Below, piece after piece: positions 43,438-52,695 of a DNA stretch of 64,000 nucleotides (position 1 is its first letter; each line of letters begins with the position of its first letter). The translations under genes were made by a program, and so were the position numbers. This stretch comes from Tetramitus jugosus (taxonomy: Eukaryota; Heterolobosea; Eutetramitea; Acrasida; Vahlkampfiidae): NCBI GenBank assembly GCA_937625935.1, contig OW569351.1:1-64000 (forward strand), given 5' to 3'. A model generated the notes under the pieces. It worked only from the letters and a program-made list of their open reading frames with translations. It did no database searches and had not been told where the DNA came from.

Positions 43438-43510
43438 TCCCATATAGTCTAGTTGGTTAGGATACATGGCTCTCACCCATGAGACCCGGGTTCGAGTCCC
43501 GGTATGGGAG
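43438..43510 (+). tRNA. tRNA-Glu (anticodon CTC)
   Basis: 73 bases form a full cloverleaf. The acceptor stem TCCCATA pairs with TATGGGA, the discriminator base is G, the D arm contains TAGTTGGTTA, and the anticodon loop CTCTCAC carries CTC at positions 34-36. The T arm GGGTTCGAGTCCC holds the pol III B-box. There is no intron and no encoded CCA. A T run (TTTTGCTTTTG) just downstream can act as pol III terminator. LINE-like copy C begins about 8 bp upstream, on the opposite strand and pointing away. Confidence 0.97.
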
Positions 43511-43663
43511 TTTTGCTTTTGTTGTGCCAGTCAGTCTTGCTAAAAAAGAGCATGTCAACATACCTTGCTCAATATGTCAATAGACCTGGTGATACTAACG
43601 TTGAACTACTAACTTGCTTCAGCCTACTGCATGTTGGGTTGAAATCACTCTTCGCCCGTTTGA

Positions 43664-44060
43664 TTACCTATACTCGTCTGATCTCTCATTATCCCAATTC
43701 AGTCTCTTCACCTTTGGGGTGCAATAAAAATTCAACAAATCATCGACTTTCAATACAGATTTGATGTGTTCAAGGAACAGACCACTTGTTGGTACCTCGG
43801 CCTGTTTGATTGAGTTTTGGAGTTCATCCAAGTTCTTCTCATTCATTTTTGTCATCCAATGCAGTGCCCTATTGTTTGATAACTATCACGACTTCTTTTT
43901 GTGTTTCTACTTCCAATGTTCTGTACTGTCCATACCGTGTAACAGTCGTGCAAGCACTCCCTTTCCTGGAGAGGATGGAATGTTTGCATTTGTATTCATG
44001 GTTGTTTTTAAGACAGTTGCGACTGACATATGATTTTTTTATTTTTTTAATACAACAAAT
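43664..44060 (-). mobile_element. LINE-like element copy D: divergent ORF1 fragment
   Basis: An A-rich leader at about 44060-44010 precedes an ATG at 43999 and a short ORF. A shifted frame reads RYGQYRT followed by KEVVIVIK, matching RYAVWTT...KEVIITGK of copy A. A further open stretch, 43855-43664, encodes 63 residues (starting MTKMNEKNLDEL) in line with the next part. At least one stop and frame changes mark it as dead. The homology to copies A-C is weaker than theirs to each other. The copy begins about 120 bp after the ORF1 stop of copy A and ends before tRNA-Glu. Confidence 0.5.
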
Positions 44061-44178
44061 AGTGCTCACGTGGATATTTATTTTATTTTTCTTTTGTGTA
44101 AGTGCACTCTCAATTGCATAAAATGATGTAATACCTGCCACACGATACTCTACTTGGAATGTTGTTTTGATCCCTTCT

Positions 44179-45600
44179 TCAGGGATTCGTTGCGAGGGCC
44201 TCCACTACCGTCTGGAGCACCACTGGTGAGGTCAGATGGTTCCGGAGTTGGTAGGACCTACGGAGAGCACCTGACTTGATGCTGGCCAACCTGGCCGGGA
44301 TCTTGTTGCCAGCAGTGTCACCAACGGTGACACGTGCTGATCGCTTCTTGTTTTCGTTGAGTTGGGGACTCTGTAACTCGCAGTCGGGGTTACAGAGATC
44401 CAACTCAACTGGATCCTCTTGGGTGGTTGTGCTTCTTGCACGGTCCACCATGATTGCTCGGGCAGCAATCTCTTTCTTGGCTTTTTTGAACACCTCGGAG
44501 GTGTTCAATACTAGCTCGAGGATTGTTCTGTTACGAGCATCCTCATCAATGGTGTTGTTGGTTGGGAGCGTCCAGATATTATATTCACCTCTGACCCCCT
44601 CCCTCCCTGTTTTGAATAAATTTGAATAACACATTTTCCTGTAAATTCGAACGTTACATTAATTCTCCTACTAGGATTGGGATCAAGAGACCCCCTTTGA
44701 ATAAAATATTGAATAAATTTCTCAGACCCCCTCCCTAGGGGGTGCGTAAGAAATAATATCTGGACGCTCCCGTTGGCTCTTGGGTGACCGTAGTTGGTGT
44801 GGCGGGGCGGGACTCCGGCATGATCGACTCCCAGTCATCGGTCGTAGACAGTCGAAAGTTCGAATTCGGAGATTCGGTCCGGCGTCCTTGGAGACGGGGA
44901 CGCGAAGGGAATCCAAGTGACGGAAGCCATTTCTTTTAACACACTGACTTGGTGGCGCAGGTCGTCCACCACAGCCAGGAGTTCTTGATACATCTTAGTC
45001 AGCCTCTTGCTGACAGCCTTGACAGGGTCACGTGGGCGTGGAAGGAAGCGCTTTGCTTCCACCTCCACTGGCATGGCTTGAACGTTCCGAAGCAAAGCTT
45101 CGGCATACTTTTCAGACTCCATCACAACAAAGGCAGTGTTGTGCTTCTTGAGCACATTCTTGACCTTTGTTGTGCCGAGCATGGCCTTGATGTCGTCCTC
45201 CGTCTTACCTTTGACTCCGTGGAGGACGACCTTCTTGTCACAATCAACGTTGTGCTTGAGTGCTGCCTTGCAGCCACTCATCTTCTTGTTGCGGTTGAAG
45301 GATTCAACAAATGGGTAAATGTTGTCATCAACAACAGTTACCCACGCAACAAACCTCTTTGGGCCCTTCTTGATGACTTGGACCCTGGTGAGCAAGTCAC
45401 CAAAATCCAAGCCAATCTTCTTGGCCAAGGCAGCTTTTGGAGAGTCATCGCACTTTCCAGTGATGATGACCTCCTTGCTGCTTGGAGCAGTTCCTCTTGG
45501 TGCTGTGGTCCACACAGCATAGCGTGGATTCTCATGCTCACGAACAACAGGGGTGTGTGTTCGTTTTTTCATCGGCGTTTTTTTTTCCAAATTTTTTGAG
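44179..45600 (-). mobile_element. LINE-like element copy A: ORF1-only, split by MITE copy 2
   Basis: An A-rich leader leads to ATG 45572 and an ORF1 that reads to 44835. Its parts are NPRYAVWTTAPRGT, EVIITGKCDD, FGDLLTRVQVIKKGPKRFVAW, a second similar module (KKVVLHGVKGKTEDDIKAML ... HNTAFVVME) and AVSKRLTKMYQELLAVVDDL. A one-base frame change near 44900 allows the frame to continue (DDWESIMPESRPATP) into the MITE at 44771-44564. Beyond the MITE it resumes with NNTIDEDARNRTILELVLNT and runs to the stop at 44179, excluding one 3-bp duplicate. ORF1 is a presumed RNA-binding nucleoprotein. No ORF2 follows. The 5' end lies about 40 bp upstream of tRNA-Ala. Confidence 0.75.
44564..44771. mobile_element. 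MITE copy 2 nested in LINE-like ORF1
   Basis: 208 bases with the same 19-bp terminal inverted repeats (GGGAGCGTCCAGATATTAT) as the copy at 3178-3444 and a homologous interior in opposite orientation. It is flanked by GTT on both sides (44561-44563 and 44772-44774). Removing the element and one GTT restores a continuous ORF1 frame of copy A, so a 3-bp target duplication is the best fit. A 7-bp near-repeat (GTTGGTT/GTTGGCT) is an alternative that would break the frame. No coding capacity. Confidence 0.9.
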
Positions 45601-45639
45601 GGAAGTGGGTCAGGTGGGAAAAGATTTACAGAAATGTAA

Positions 45640-45712
45640 GGGGTCATGGCTCAGTTGGTAGAGCGCGTGCTTTGCATGCATGAGGTCCAGGGTTCGATTC
45701 CCTGTGGCTCCA
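45640..45712 (+). tRNA. tRNA-Ala (anticodon TGC)
   Basis: 73 bases fold as a cloverleaf. The acceptor GGGGTCA pairs with TGGCTCC (two wobbles), discriminator A, D arm TCAGTTGGTAGAGC, anticodon stem CGTGC/GCATG enclosing TTTGCAT with anticodon TGC, and T arm CAGGGTTCGATTCCCTG containing the B-box. A TTTTT terminator follows at once. The gene is intronless. LINE-like copy A starts about 40 bp upstream on the opposite strand, and TRAPPC2 begins 162 bp downstream. Confidence 0.97.
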
Positions 45713-45874
45713 ATTTTTCTTTGCCTTTCAGCACAAACGAATGTTCTTGACCATTGATGTAACGTTACATGCAGAATGACAATGGAGACCATTCGAAAAT
45801 CCAGCGTCATGCACTTTTTTGTTGGCTTGAAGCAAAAACAAAAACGCCAACAACAAACAAATCAAACACACACA

Positions 45875-46482
45875 ATGGCCACCTATTTTGTGATTGTAGG
45901 CAAGGGAGACACACCACTGTACGAACTCGATTTTTCTGCCAAACAATCTCAACAATCTCTCTTTCAACAACAATCAAGTACTACTACGACTAGCAGTACG
46001 ACTACTACCACAACAACAGCAGCTGCAGTGATGAATGAACAAACAGAGACACAAACACTGAAACAATTTATTCTTCATGCGAGTTTAGATGTAGTGGATG
46101 AACTACAATGGACACAACAAAATTTGTTTTTGCACAAGATTGACAAGTACAATGATTATGCAGTGTCTTGTCATATTACTGCTGGATGTATGTATTTATG
46201 TGTGTGTGTGTGTGTTGAATATACTATATATGTTTTTTTGGTGTGATGTTGACTCTTTGATGAAACAAAAAAAAAATAGATGTGAAATTTTTATTATTGT
46301 TTGCGAGTAATGATAAACGGATGGACGAAGGCAGTTTGAAACAGTTTTTCAATGATGTAAACGAATTGTACTTGAAGATTCAATTGAATCCGTTTTATGA
46401 ACCGAATTCTCAGATTACGAATCGAGTGTTTGATCAAAAAGTGAGGTCGTTGGCATCTCGTTACTTGTACGTTAGATCATGA
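45875..46482 (+). CDS. TRAPPC2: TRAPP complex subunit 2 (sedlin)
   Basis: Two exons, 45875-46187 and 46280-46482, around an intron GTATGT...AAATAG (92 nt) encode 171 residues. The N-terminus TYFVIVGKGDTPLYELDF, HASLDVVDELQW, VSCHITAGYVKFLLL (across the junction) and LKIQLNPFYEPNSQITNRVFDQKV are diagnostic of sedlin/Trs20. Sedlin is a longin-fold core subunit of TRAPP, which tethers ER-derived vesicles and activates Rab1/Rab11. An inserted Ser/Thr/Gln-rich loop of about 45 residues after the second strand is absent from the human protein and accounts for the extra length. The ATG at 45875 was chosen because the family N-terminus begins there. Confidence 0.95.
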
Positions 46483-46746
46483 TGATGATGATGTGAATGA
46501 CTCATTTGTGTCATGAGTTCCAGAAGTTTGATTATGTTTTTAAACTCAATTGAATCAATCCGACAATCTGTGCACATACACATGATGCACGTGTGTACAA
46601 CAAAACTTGTATAAAAATAGTAAAATGACATTATTTAACAGATGAGTGGTCATTCTTGTAACAAATAGAAATGATCATCCTTCAAATTTTTTACGACAAG
46701 GTATTTATCTGATTATAAAAAGTGCCGATAAGAAAAATGGCTCAAC

Positions 46747-49700
46747 CTAGGTATGACGAAGGTCAAATTCACGAGCAGCCATTGCTCTCATCGTTTCCAC
46801 GTCCAGATGCTCAGGTAGTTCTTGAACAAAGTGGTACAAGCGACGCGAACCTGGCAATGTTCGAACAGTGACCTTCCAAACAAAGTCCCACAGAACAGCA
46901 ATTGTACTCGAAAGGAATACTGTGAGCCAGAACGATCCTGTTCGTGCCATCATGAAGAATGCAAAATAGAAATCCTTTGCAACAGAGGGAATGGCATTGT
47001 ACACAGACAGGAAAGCAAACCACAATGGCATAGTCATTGCAATGAGGATGAATGACATAATGTGCCAAGTGTTGGTTTCAAAAATGACCTTGTATGTCAC
47101 AACAAGCAACACACTTGTTGACACAACCGTACTGAAATGGTGAAAATCAAGACTGTAGCCATCTTGGTCAATCGCACCACTTGTCACAAATATTCCATAC
47201 GGAATAAAGAAGCACACAGCAGCTTGGTAGAACGCATTAAGAATCCAGGTACAAATTAACCTCAAGTTCAGATAGTAATCGCGCTGTCCTTCCCTGTACA
47301 GCTCAGGAAATGCCAAGTTCTTCTTTTGGGATACCTCTTGATCAAAAAATGCATGTGATACCATCGGGAAGAGTGTAAACAGAAGATTGAATAGAATGAG
47401 AGAAGCATTCAGATGAACACTCTTTCCACCAAACAAACTAAAGAATGCAAAGTAGAACTGAATGGACTGATTGGCAATGTTCTTATAGGTGGTGTGCAGA
47501 ATAAACTTTGCCACACGCCTATAGTTGTTTCTGCCATGTATCAGAAGTAATCTCTCCAAAAATCTGAATTCACCAATCGCGAAATCTGCAGTTCTACTCG
47601 CTTGAAGACCCTCCTTTCCGCTGATTCCAACACCAACATGGGCCTCTTGAATCATTGGGATGTCGTTTGCACCGTCCCCGATGGCAAGTGTTCGATTGTT
47701 TGGAACAAACTTCTTTGCAAGGGCGACTACTTTCGATTTTTGACTGGGAGAGCTCCTAGCACAGACGATACTCTTGCAGTACATGCACAGCTTCATAAAC
47801 TTTGAGTAAACTTTGGATTTGTTTCGTATTGAGCCATCAAATAGTACATCCAGAGTTTGACCGTTCACGACAACGGCACGTTCTACGTCATGTAAGGTTC
47901 CGTTCTCTTCTGCTTCTTTAATTGCCTGTAGTTCCTTTTCAATGTTGTTATGCAAACGGGAGAATGCATCCCGAACATTATCTAGAGCACCATTGTCAGT
48001 TAGGGTAATGACTTGCATCTTATTATGCAAAAGGGCACATGAGTGAGCGATAGTGATTGCTGTCTCTTGCTTATCACCAGTCAGCATGAACACCTTAATG
48101 CCGGCTTTTCTTAGTTGCTCAATTGTATGAGCGACATTGTCTTGAAGTTCATCATCAATGGCTGTCACACCAACCAAATCAAGTCCTGATTCAATAATGG
48201 CGGCAGCTGCATCAACCTTGGCTTGTCTATCTTGTAGGGAGAGATTCGCAGGAGTGTAGTGCTCTGTATTCCATGTGTTATACTCTTCTTCGCTCAGTAC
48301 CTTGCGAGCACATATCAATGTTCTTAGACCCTCCGTGGCATAAACGTTTAGTGAATCTTGAATAGGTTTCTTGTCAATATCACTCACCAACAATTTAATC
48401 ATTATATCATCGGCACCCTTCGTTAAGAGAATGAGCTGATTTTTCTCTGGTTGAGATATTGTGTCAAATGAGGGATCATAGATTTGCTCCTTAACTCGCA
48501 CAATGACACTCATTCTCTTTCTGAATGAATTAAAGTGAAGAGTGTTGAGTAGATCATAGGTAATTGTATGGTGCTCTTTTGTCTCTTCGTTCAAATAGCG
48601 CAGTGTGAGACTGGTCTCTGTCCGAGCAATAAATTCGAATCCCATATGTTGAGCAAATGTAACCAATGTTAATTCATCAGGGGATGATGCTTGATAAATA
48701 AGTTCTTCGTCCTTGTATTCAGGCAACACTGTTTGACACAGGGCCAATAAGTGGAACATATTAAACAACTCCGTATTGTTTTTCTCTCGTTTCCACACCA
48801 GATTATCCACACGTCGATCACTAAAAGCGATAATACCAGCCTTGTCAGTTGCTTTTGCGTCGCTCCTACCATACATTGCACCGCTCGGTAGATAAAACTT
48901 CTTAAATGTCATCTTGTTTTTCGTCAATGTACCAGTTTTGTCTGAGAAGATCATTTTGATTTGACCGAGCTCTTCAGGCATATTGGATGTATTGGCATGA
49001 GCATAAACACCATCGGAATCTACCATTTCTTCGTCTTTATCAATAAAGAACCGAGATAGTCCCAATTTAATAAATTCGAGCGAAGCCAGTAAACCAATCG
49101 GCACAAAATTGTTAAACAACAGAAAGAAAACGACGATTCCTTGATAGAAACTCTCTAAACGAATTTGGCTTTCGTTGAAAAGGCCTCTCATATACCATAT
49201 ATTATCCACTGTTCGCAAATTATAAAGTGTCGAGATACCAGCACAAATGAGTGACAAAGCCAACTGTATCGTGAAAACGATAACAACCAACAAGTTCATC
49301 ATAAACTCAATTTTCGATCGCTTATGTGGAGTCACTGTATTGTTCATCAGTAATTTCGAGTGTTTTCCTGTGTAAATCACAAGAGCGTACACGTAGGCCG
49401 TATTCTTCAACTTTGTTCCTCTCATGATAATATTCTCGTATAAAATAGCATTTTGCGAAGGAGAGCCAGACACGGGATCAAACATTGTCAGCGTCCCCGT
49501 AAATGAATATAGATTTTTGTTAGGTTGGTCACATTCGATTGTGCCGGCAAACTGTTTGAGTGACTCCTCGGTTGTAAATAAATCCTGTGTCAATCCCATT
49601 GCGTTTCTTTGTTTCAAATTCGTCTCACCATCCAATTGACTCGTCTCGACATAGCACTTTCCCTCACCGTCACCATAATTGCTATGTAGTATGACCATAT

Positions 49701-50447
49701 CGGCAGGTATTAGCTCTTCACCCTTCACTTTCACAATATCACCCACTTGAATATTCTTCCAGGACACGTCTACGAATCCCGCTGTTTCTGCCTCTAGCAT
49801 AACCATTGTGCTCTTACTTGTCGTTAAATCAGATACGATTGCTGTGGACGACGTTGATGCTGAAATGGATGTCATTGATGTCGAGTGAGACACTGTCGAT
49901 GGTCCACTGCTGTCACTTCGAGCACGACTGCGTCGAGATGACTTTGTTGGTTGTTGATTCCTATGGAACACACTCGCCTTTTGGTTGTTCACCTTTTGAT
50001 CAGTCCATGCTCTCATAATGTCTTCTACGGCATCCTTGATCATTTGTACGAGAATCATGGGTGTCAACGACACTGCATAACCATACCTGCATGATGAAAG
50101 AGCGCGTGTGAGTGTCAAAAATTGAAAAATGTTTCACACAAACAATAATAAACAATAATAAACAATATCCTAGAAACATACCTTCCAGTGGGTGATAGAC
50201 CAGTGAATAATTGCAGGCAAGCAATCAATAAAAAGAGAATGTTGGCAAATCGAGTAAATTGTTCCAGTAAATTCTTTGGTATAAACGTCAAAACATTGTA
50301 CTTTGTTGTGCTGATATGGTTGGTGCAATATCTATCATTGACATAGTCATGACCACGGTTCACATGAATCACTCGTGGCGTATCAGGTACTTGATTCCAT
50401 GGTAGCTTATTCCATAGATCATCCACTATTTGATTGATTTGTACCAT
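46747..50447 (-). CDS. P4-type ATPase, phospholipid flippase
   Basis: Two exons, 50447-50182 and 50086-46747 (intron GTATGT...ATGCAG), encode 1201 residues. Exon 1 covers the cytosolic N-terminus and TM1 (YNVLTFIPKNLLEQFTRFAN is typical of P4 ATPases). Further landmarks are LDGETNLK in the actuator domain, DKTGTLTKNKMTFK with the phosphorylated Asp, SPDELTLV, GDGANDIPMIQEAHVGVGIS, and FAIGEFRFLERLLLIHGR before the last six membrane segments. P4 ATPases move aminophospholipids to the cytosolic leaflet of plasma membrane or Golgi, usually with a CDC50 subunit, which is not encoded here. A Ser/Thr-rich loop is inserted before the actuator domain (about residues 135-205). Confidence 0.95.
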
Positions 50448-51171
50448 GTTTTTGTAATTGTTATTATTGTTGTTGTTGTTCTTGTTGCTATTGTTCTTGT
50501 TGTTGGATCAAAAATTGTTTGAGGTTGATGCAAATAATCAATAGATAATTTCTTATGAGTGAGATGATAAAGGCTTGTCTCAACTCTTTCTCTCTCAGAA
50601 AAGCTTATTGTTGTTATTGTGCACGTTGGGGATGATGAGAGGACTTTAGCTGTTTGTTCGGCTTCGATTTTTTTTGCACACTGACTGGAGAAACACGGTG
50701 TTGCAATGAGGACAATTATTTTTTTGGCCAATGGGAGGGAACCGTTTTAGCTTCGCGAAGCGCAGTGTTTTTTGCTTGTTGTGTGATAGATAAGATTTGA
50801 CACGTTCGATTGTGGTGTTCGTTGAATGGTGGTTGGTTTTCTTCAACAACTAGGTGGAAACCTCAAAAGATTCATTGTTGTTGGTTGGGTTCTCTTCTCA
50901 TTGGTGAGTTGGAGAGGCGAAAATATGATCCTGGAAGATTCTTTTCGTGTCACTTTTCTGTAGACTGCTTGCGCCGTAACAATTTGGGGAGATTCGCAAA
51001 TCTGCGCGAAATTCCATTCCGGAAGGGGGGATTTAGGAGATATCCAATCCGGGCAGAAATCGGAGCATTGGTTTATTGGTTCGATATGGAAATCTCATTT
51101 TACAACGATTGTATGCTGCAACTAGGTAGGCTTAGACATATTTAGTCGTAAACAAAGTTTCACTTCTGTGC
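50448..51171. other. Upstream region of the flippase gene; no clear gene
   Basis: 724 bases. Near 50450-50510 are GTT repeats of the flippase 5' leader. A perfect 12-bp palindrome GCTTCGCGAAGC occurs at 50750-50761. An open plus-strand frame (50810-51145) lacks an ATG near its start and shows no domain. Part of the region may be the intron and last exon of the minus-strand gene that starts at 51546. Confidence 0.4.
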
Positions 51172-51546
51172 TTACCGTTTCATTCTCTTGAGTAAAAAGT
51201 GATTCTTGTACAAGATTTCATCTTCTGCTTTATCTACCATTGGACCGCAGATTTCTGGCTGATAAGATCCATTCGTACCTATGGCGTGTTGAGGTGTTGG
51301 GGGAAAGTTCATTCGGTGATGAAAGTGTTCAATATCGTGCCGAATATTCTCCAGGATGTCATCTCTTGAAATGCTTTGATTGTGCTTCTGAAGCAGCATA
51401 AATTTGTACAGAGACGGATTTCTAGTTGACAAGTGGTGGTCCACATGAAGTTGGTCGAGTCGATCATCGTTCATGTCAACGGTTACATCATCTGTCGGCA
51501 GATTGCTCGTGTGAATAGGTTGGACAACGTAGTTTGTGGCGACCAT
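51172..51546 (-). CDS. Small hydrophilic protein, unknown; possibly spliced at its 3' end
   Basis: 124 residues from ATG 51546, soluble and His/Asp/Asn-rich, with a Lys/Arg end (HFLLKRMKR). Segments such as NPSLYKFMLLQKHNQSISRDDILENI and RHDIEHFHHRMNFPPTPQHA look like real coding sequence, but I do not recognise the family. The apparent stop lies inside AAACGGTAAGCAC, a good 5' splice site (GTAAGC). A short intron here would replace the last residue and add only a few more before the next stop near 51110, because several AG acceptors (about 51120-51140) all lead to the same TAA. The gene is downstream of REV7 in the same orientation. Confidence 0.55.
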   Translation of the reverse strand: MVATNYVVQPIHTSNLPTDDVTVDMNDDRLDQLHVDHHLSTRNPSLYKFMLLQKHNQSISRDDILENIRHDIEHFHHRMNFPPTPQHAIGTNGSYQPEICGPMVDKAEDEILYKNHFLLKRMKR

Positions 51547-51777
51547 AGTACGAGTTGGTTATTGGGATTGGAGCTCTAGTTCTTGTTGTTCGAAGTGGAA
51601 TTGACTTGAATTCGCCGCGCAATATCTTCTGGGGTCCAAAGTATTTTCGGCACTAAAAAACCCTATTTTGGGGTACACGATCTCTATTCATATAATTATA
51701 TGTAATTATGGAAACACATCAATACTTAACGGATTGTAACGATGTTGTAAAAGAAACATCAAGTAAAATTCAGGAGG

Positions 51778-52587
51778 TCACTGCTTGACAAATAATTGTA
51801 GTTGGAGACCTGCATGTACTTCTCCGACGGACTTCAATGGAATGAGTAAGTGGGCTTCCTCGTATTTGTCCTTTGACGTTGTGACATTTGATTCATCACA
51901 ATATTCATCACTCATTATGGTACTATCATTATTGACGTTTCCATCTGTTATGTCTTGGTTGAGTTGGCTCTGCTTACTGATAATGAGCCAATCCAACTTA
52001 TTTGTCAGATCTAGTTCATTTGAATTGACAACATTTGTTTGAATTCGAAAGCTAAGCATTTTCTTTTCATTTTCGCTCAGTTTCGAATAGACATCCGTAT
52101 ACTGACCGCTCATGGAGTGAACTTTGACATAAAAATCTCTCAACACCCAATACAGTTGACCAAACAGCGTCGTAGAATCCTTTTGTAATTTCTTTGTGTT
52201 CATTCGAAGCATTTCCATCTCAAAAACAAACTGTTCCACAATTTTCTCCTTAACTACAGCAGTTTCACTTCCGCTCTCTGTTATTGATTCTGTGGTCACA
52301 ATTTTCAAAACAACAGATTGAACCAATTTTTGCCTCAGCCATGGTTTCATTGACAAAATGCAATTCCCAACATATTCTCTCATCTCTTTGGCTCTAAATG
52401 CATACGTAATTTGATTCGTACATGGTGTGATAACCTTTTCAAACAAATCTGAACTATACACTTTGCGTACATAGAGAATCGATTGAATAATGGTTTCCAA
52501 GAACTCACAAATGACCAACAGTCGATCATTCTCCCAATCTTGCTCCTGACTCAGAGATATATCTCTGTTTGTTGTGTTGGCAATCAT
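51778..52587 (-). CDS. MAD2L2: REV7/MAD2L2, HORMA-domain protein
   Basis: 269 residues from ATG 52587. The HORMA fold is recognisable along most of the protein: VICEFLETIIQSILYVRKVYSSDLFEK at the N-terminus, YVGNCILSMKPWLRQKLVQSVVLKIV, EQFVFEMEML and, in the safety-belt region, HLLIPLKSVGEVHAGLQLQLFV at the C-terminus, as in human REV7. REV7 bridges REV1 and REV3 in translesion polymerase zeta and acts in shieldin. Compared with human (211 residues) there is an acidic, Asn/Ser-rich insertion before the safety belt (about residues 210-245). The gene is divergent from the DEAD-box helicase with only 108 bp between starts. Confidence 0.9.
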   Translation of the reverse strand: MIANTTNRDISLSQEQDWENDRLLVICEFLETIIQSILYVRKVYSSDLFEKVITPCTNQITYAFRAKEMREYVGNCILSMKPWLRQKLVQSVVLKIVTTESITESGSETAVVKEKIVEQFVFEMEMLRMNTKKLQKDSTTLFGQLYWVLRDFYVKVHSMSGQYTDVYSKLSENEKKMLSFRIQTNVVNSNELDLTNKLDWLIISKQSQLNQDITDGNVNNDSTIMSDEYCDESNVTTSKDKYEEAHLLIPLKSVGEVHAGLQLQLFVKQ

Positions 52588-52695
52588 TCGACACTCGTTG
52601 TTTCACTTCGAGCAAATTGTCGAAGTTTTACTTTTTGTTTTCGCGCCTCAAAAACTTGAAGGTTCAATCAATAACATTCAAAAAACAAACAACAA
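52588..52695. promoter_or_regulatory. Short divergent promoter with E2F-like TTTTCGCGCC box
   Basis: The 108 bases between the REV7 and helicase start codons contain TTTTCGCGCC at 52639-52648, which fits the E2F/DP consensus TTTSSCGC. A related box TTTTTGGCGCCAAAAA lies just inside the helicase coding region (52808-52823). E2F sites commonly drive S-phase DNA replication and repair genes, and REV7 would fit. This is a motif match only. Confidence 0.3.

Noticed and set aside
50810-51145. Plus-strand open frame of 111 codons upstream of the flippase gene
   Set aside because: It has no ATG at its start, no domain and an irregular composition; it is probably promoter DNA.
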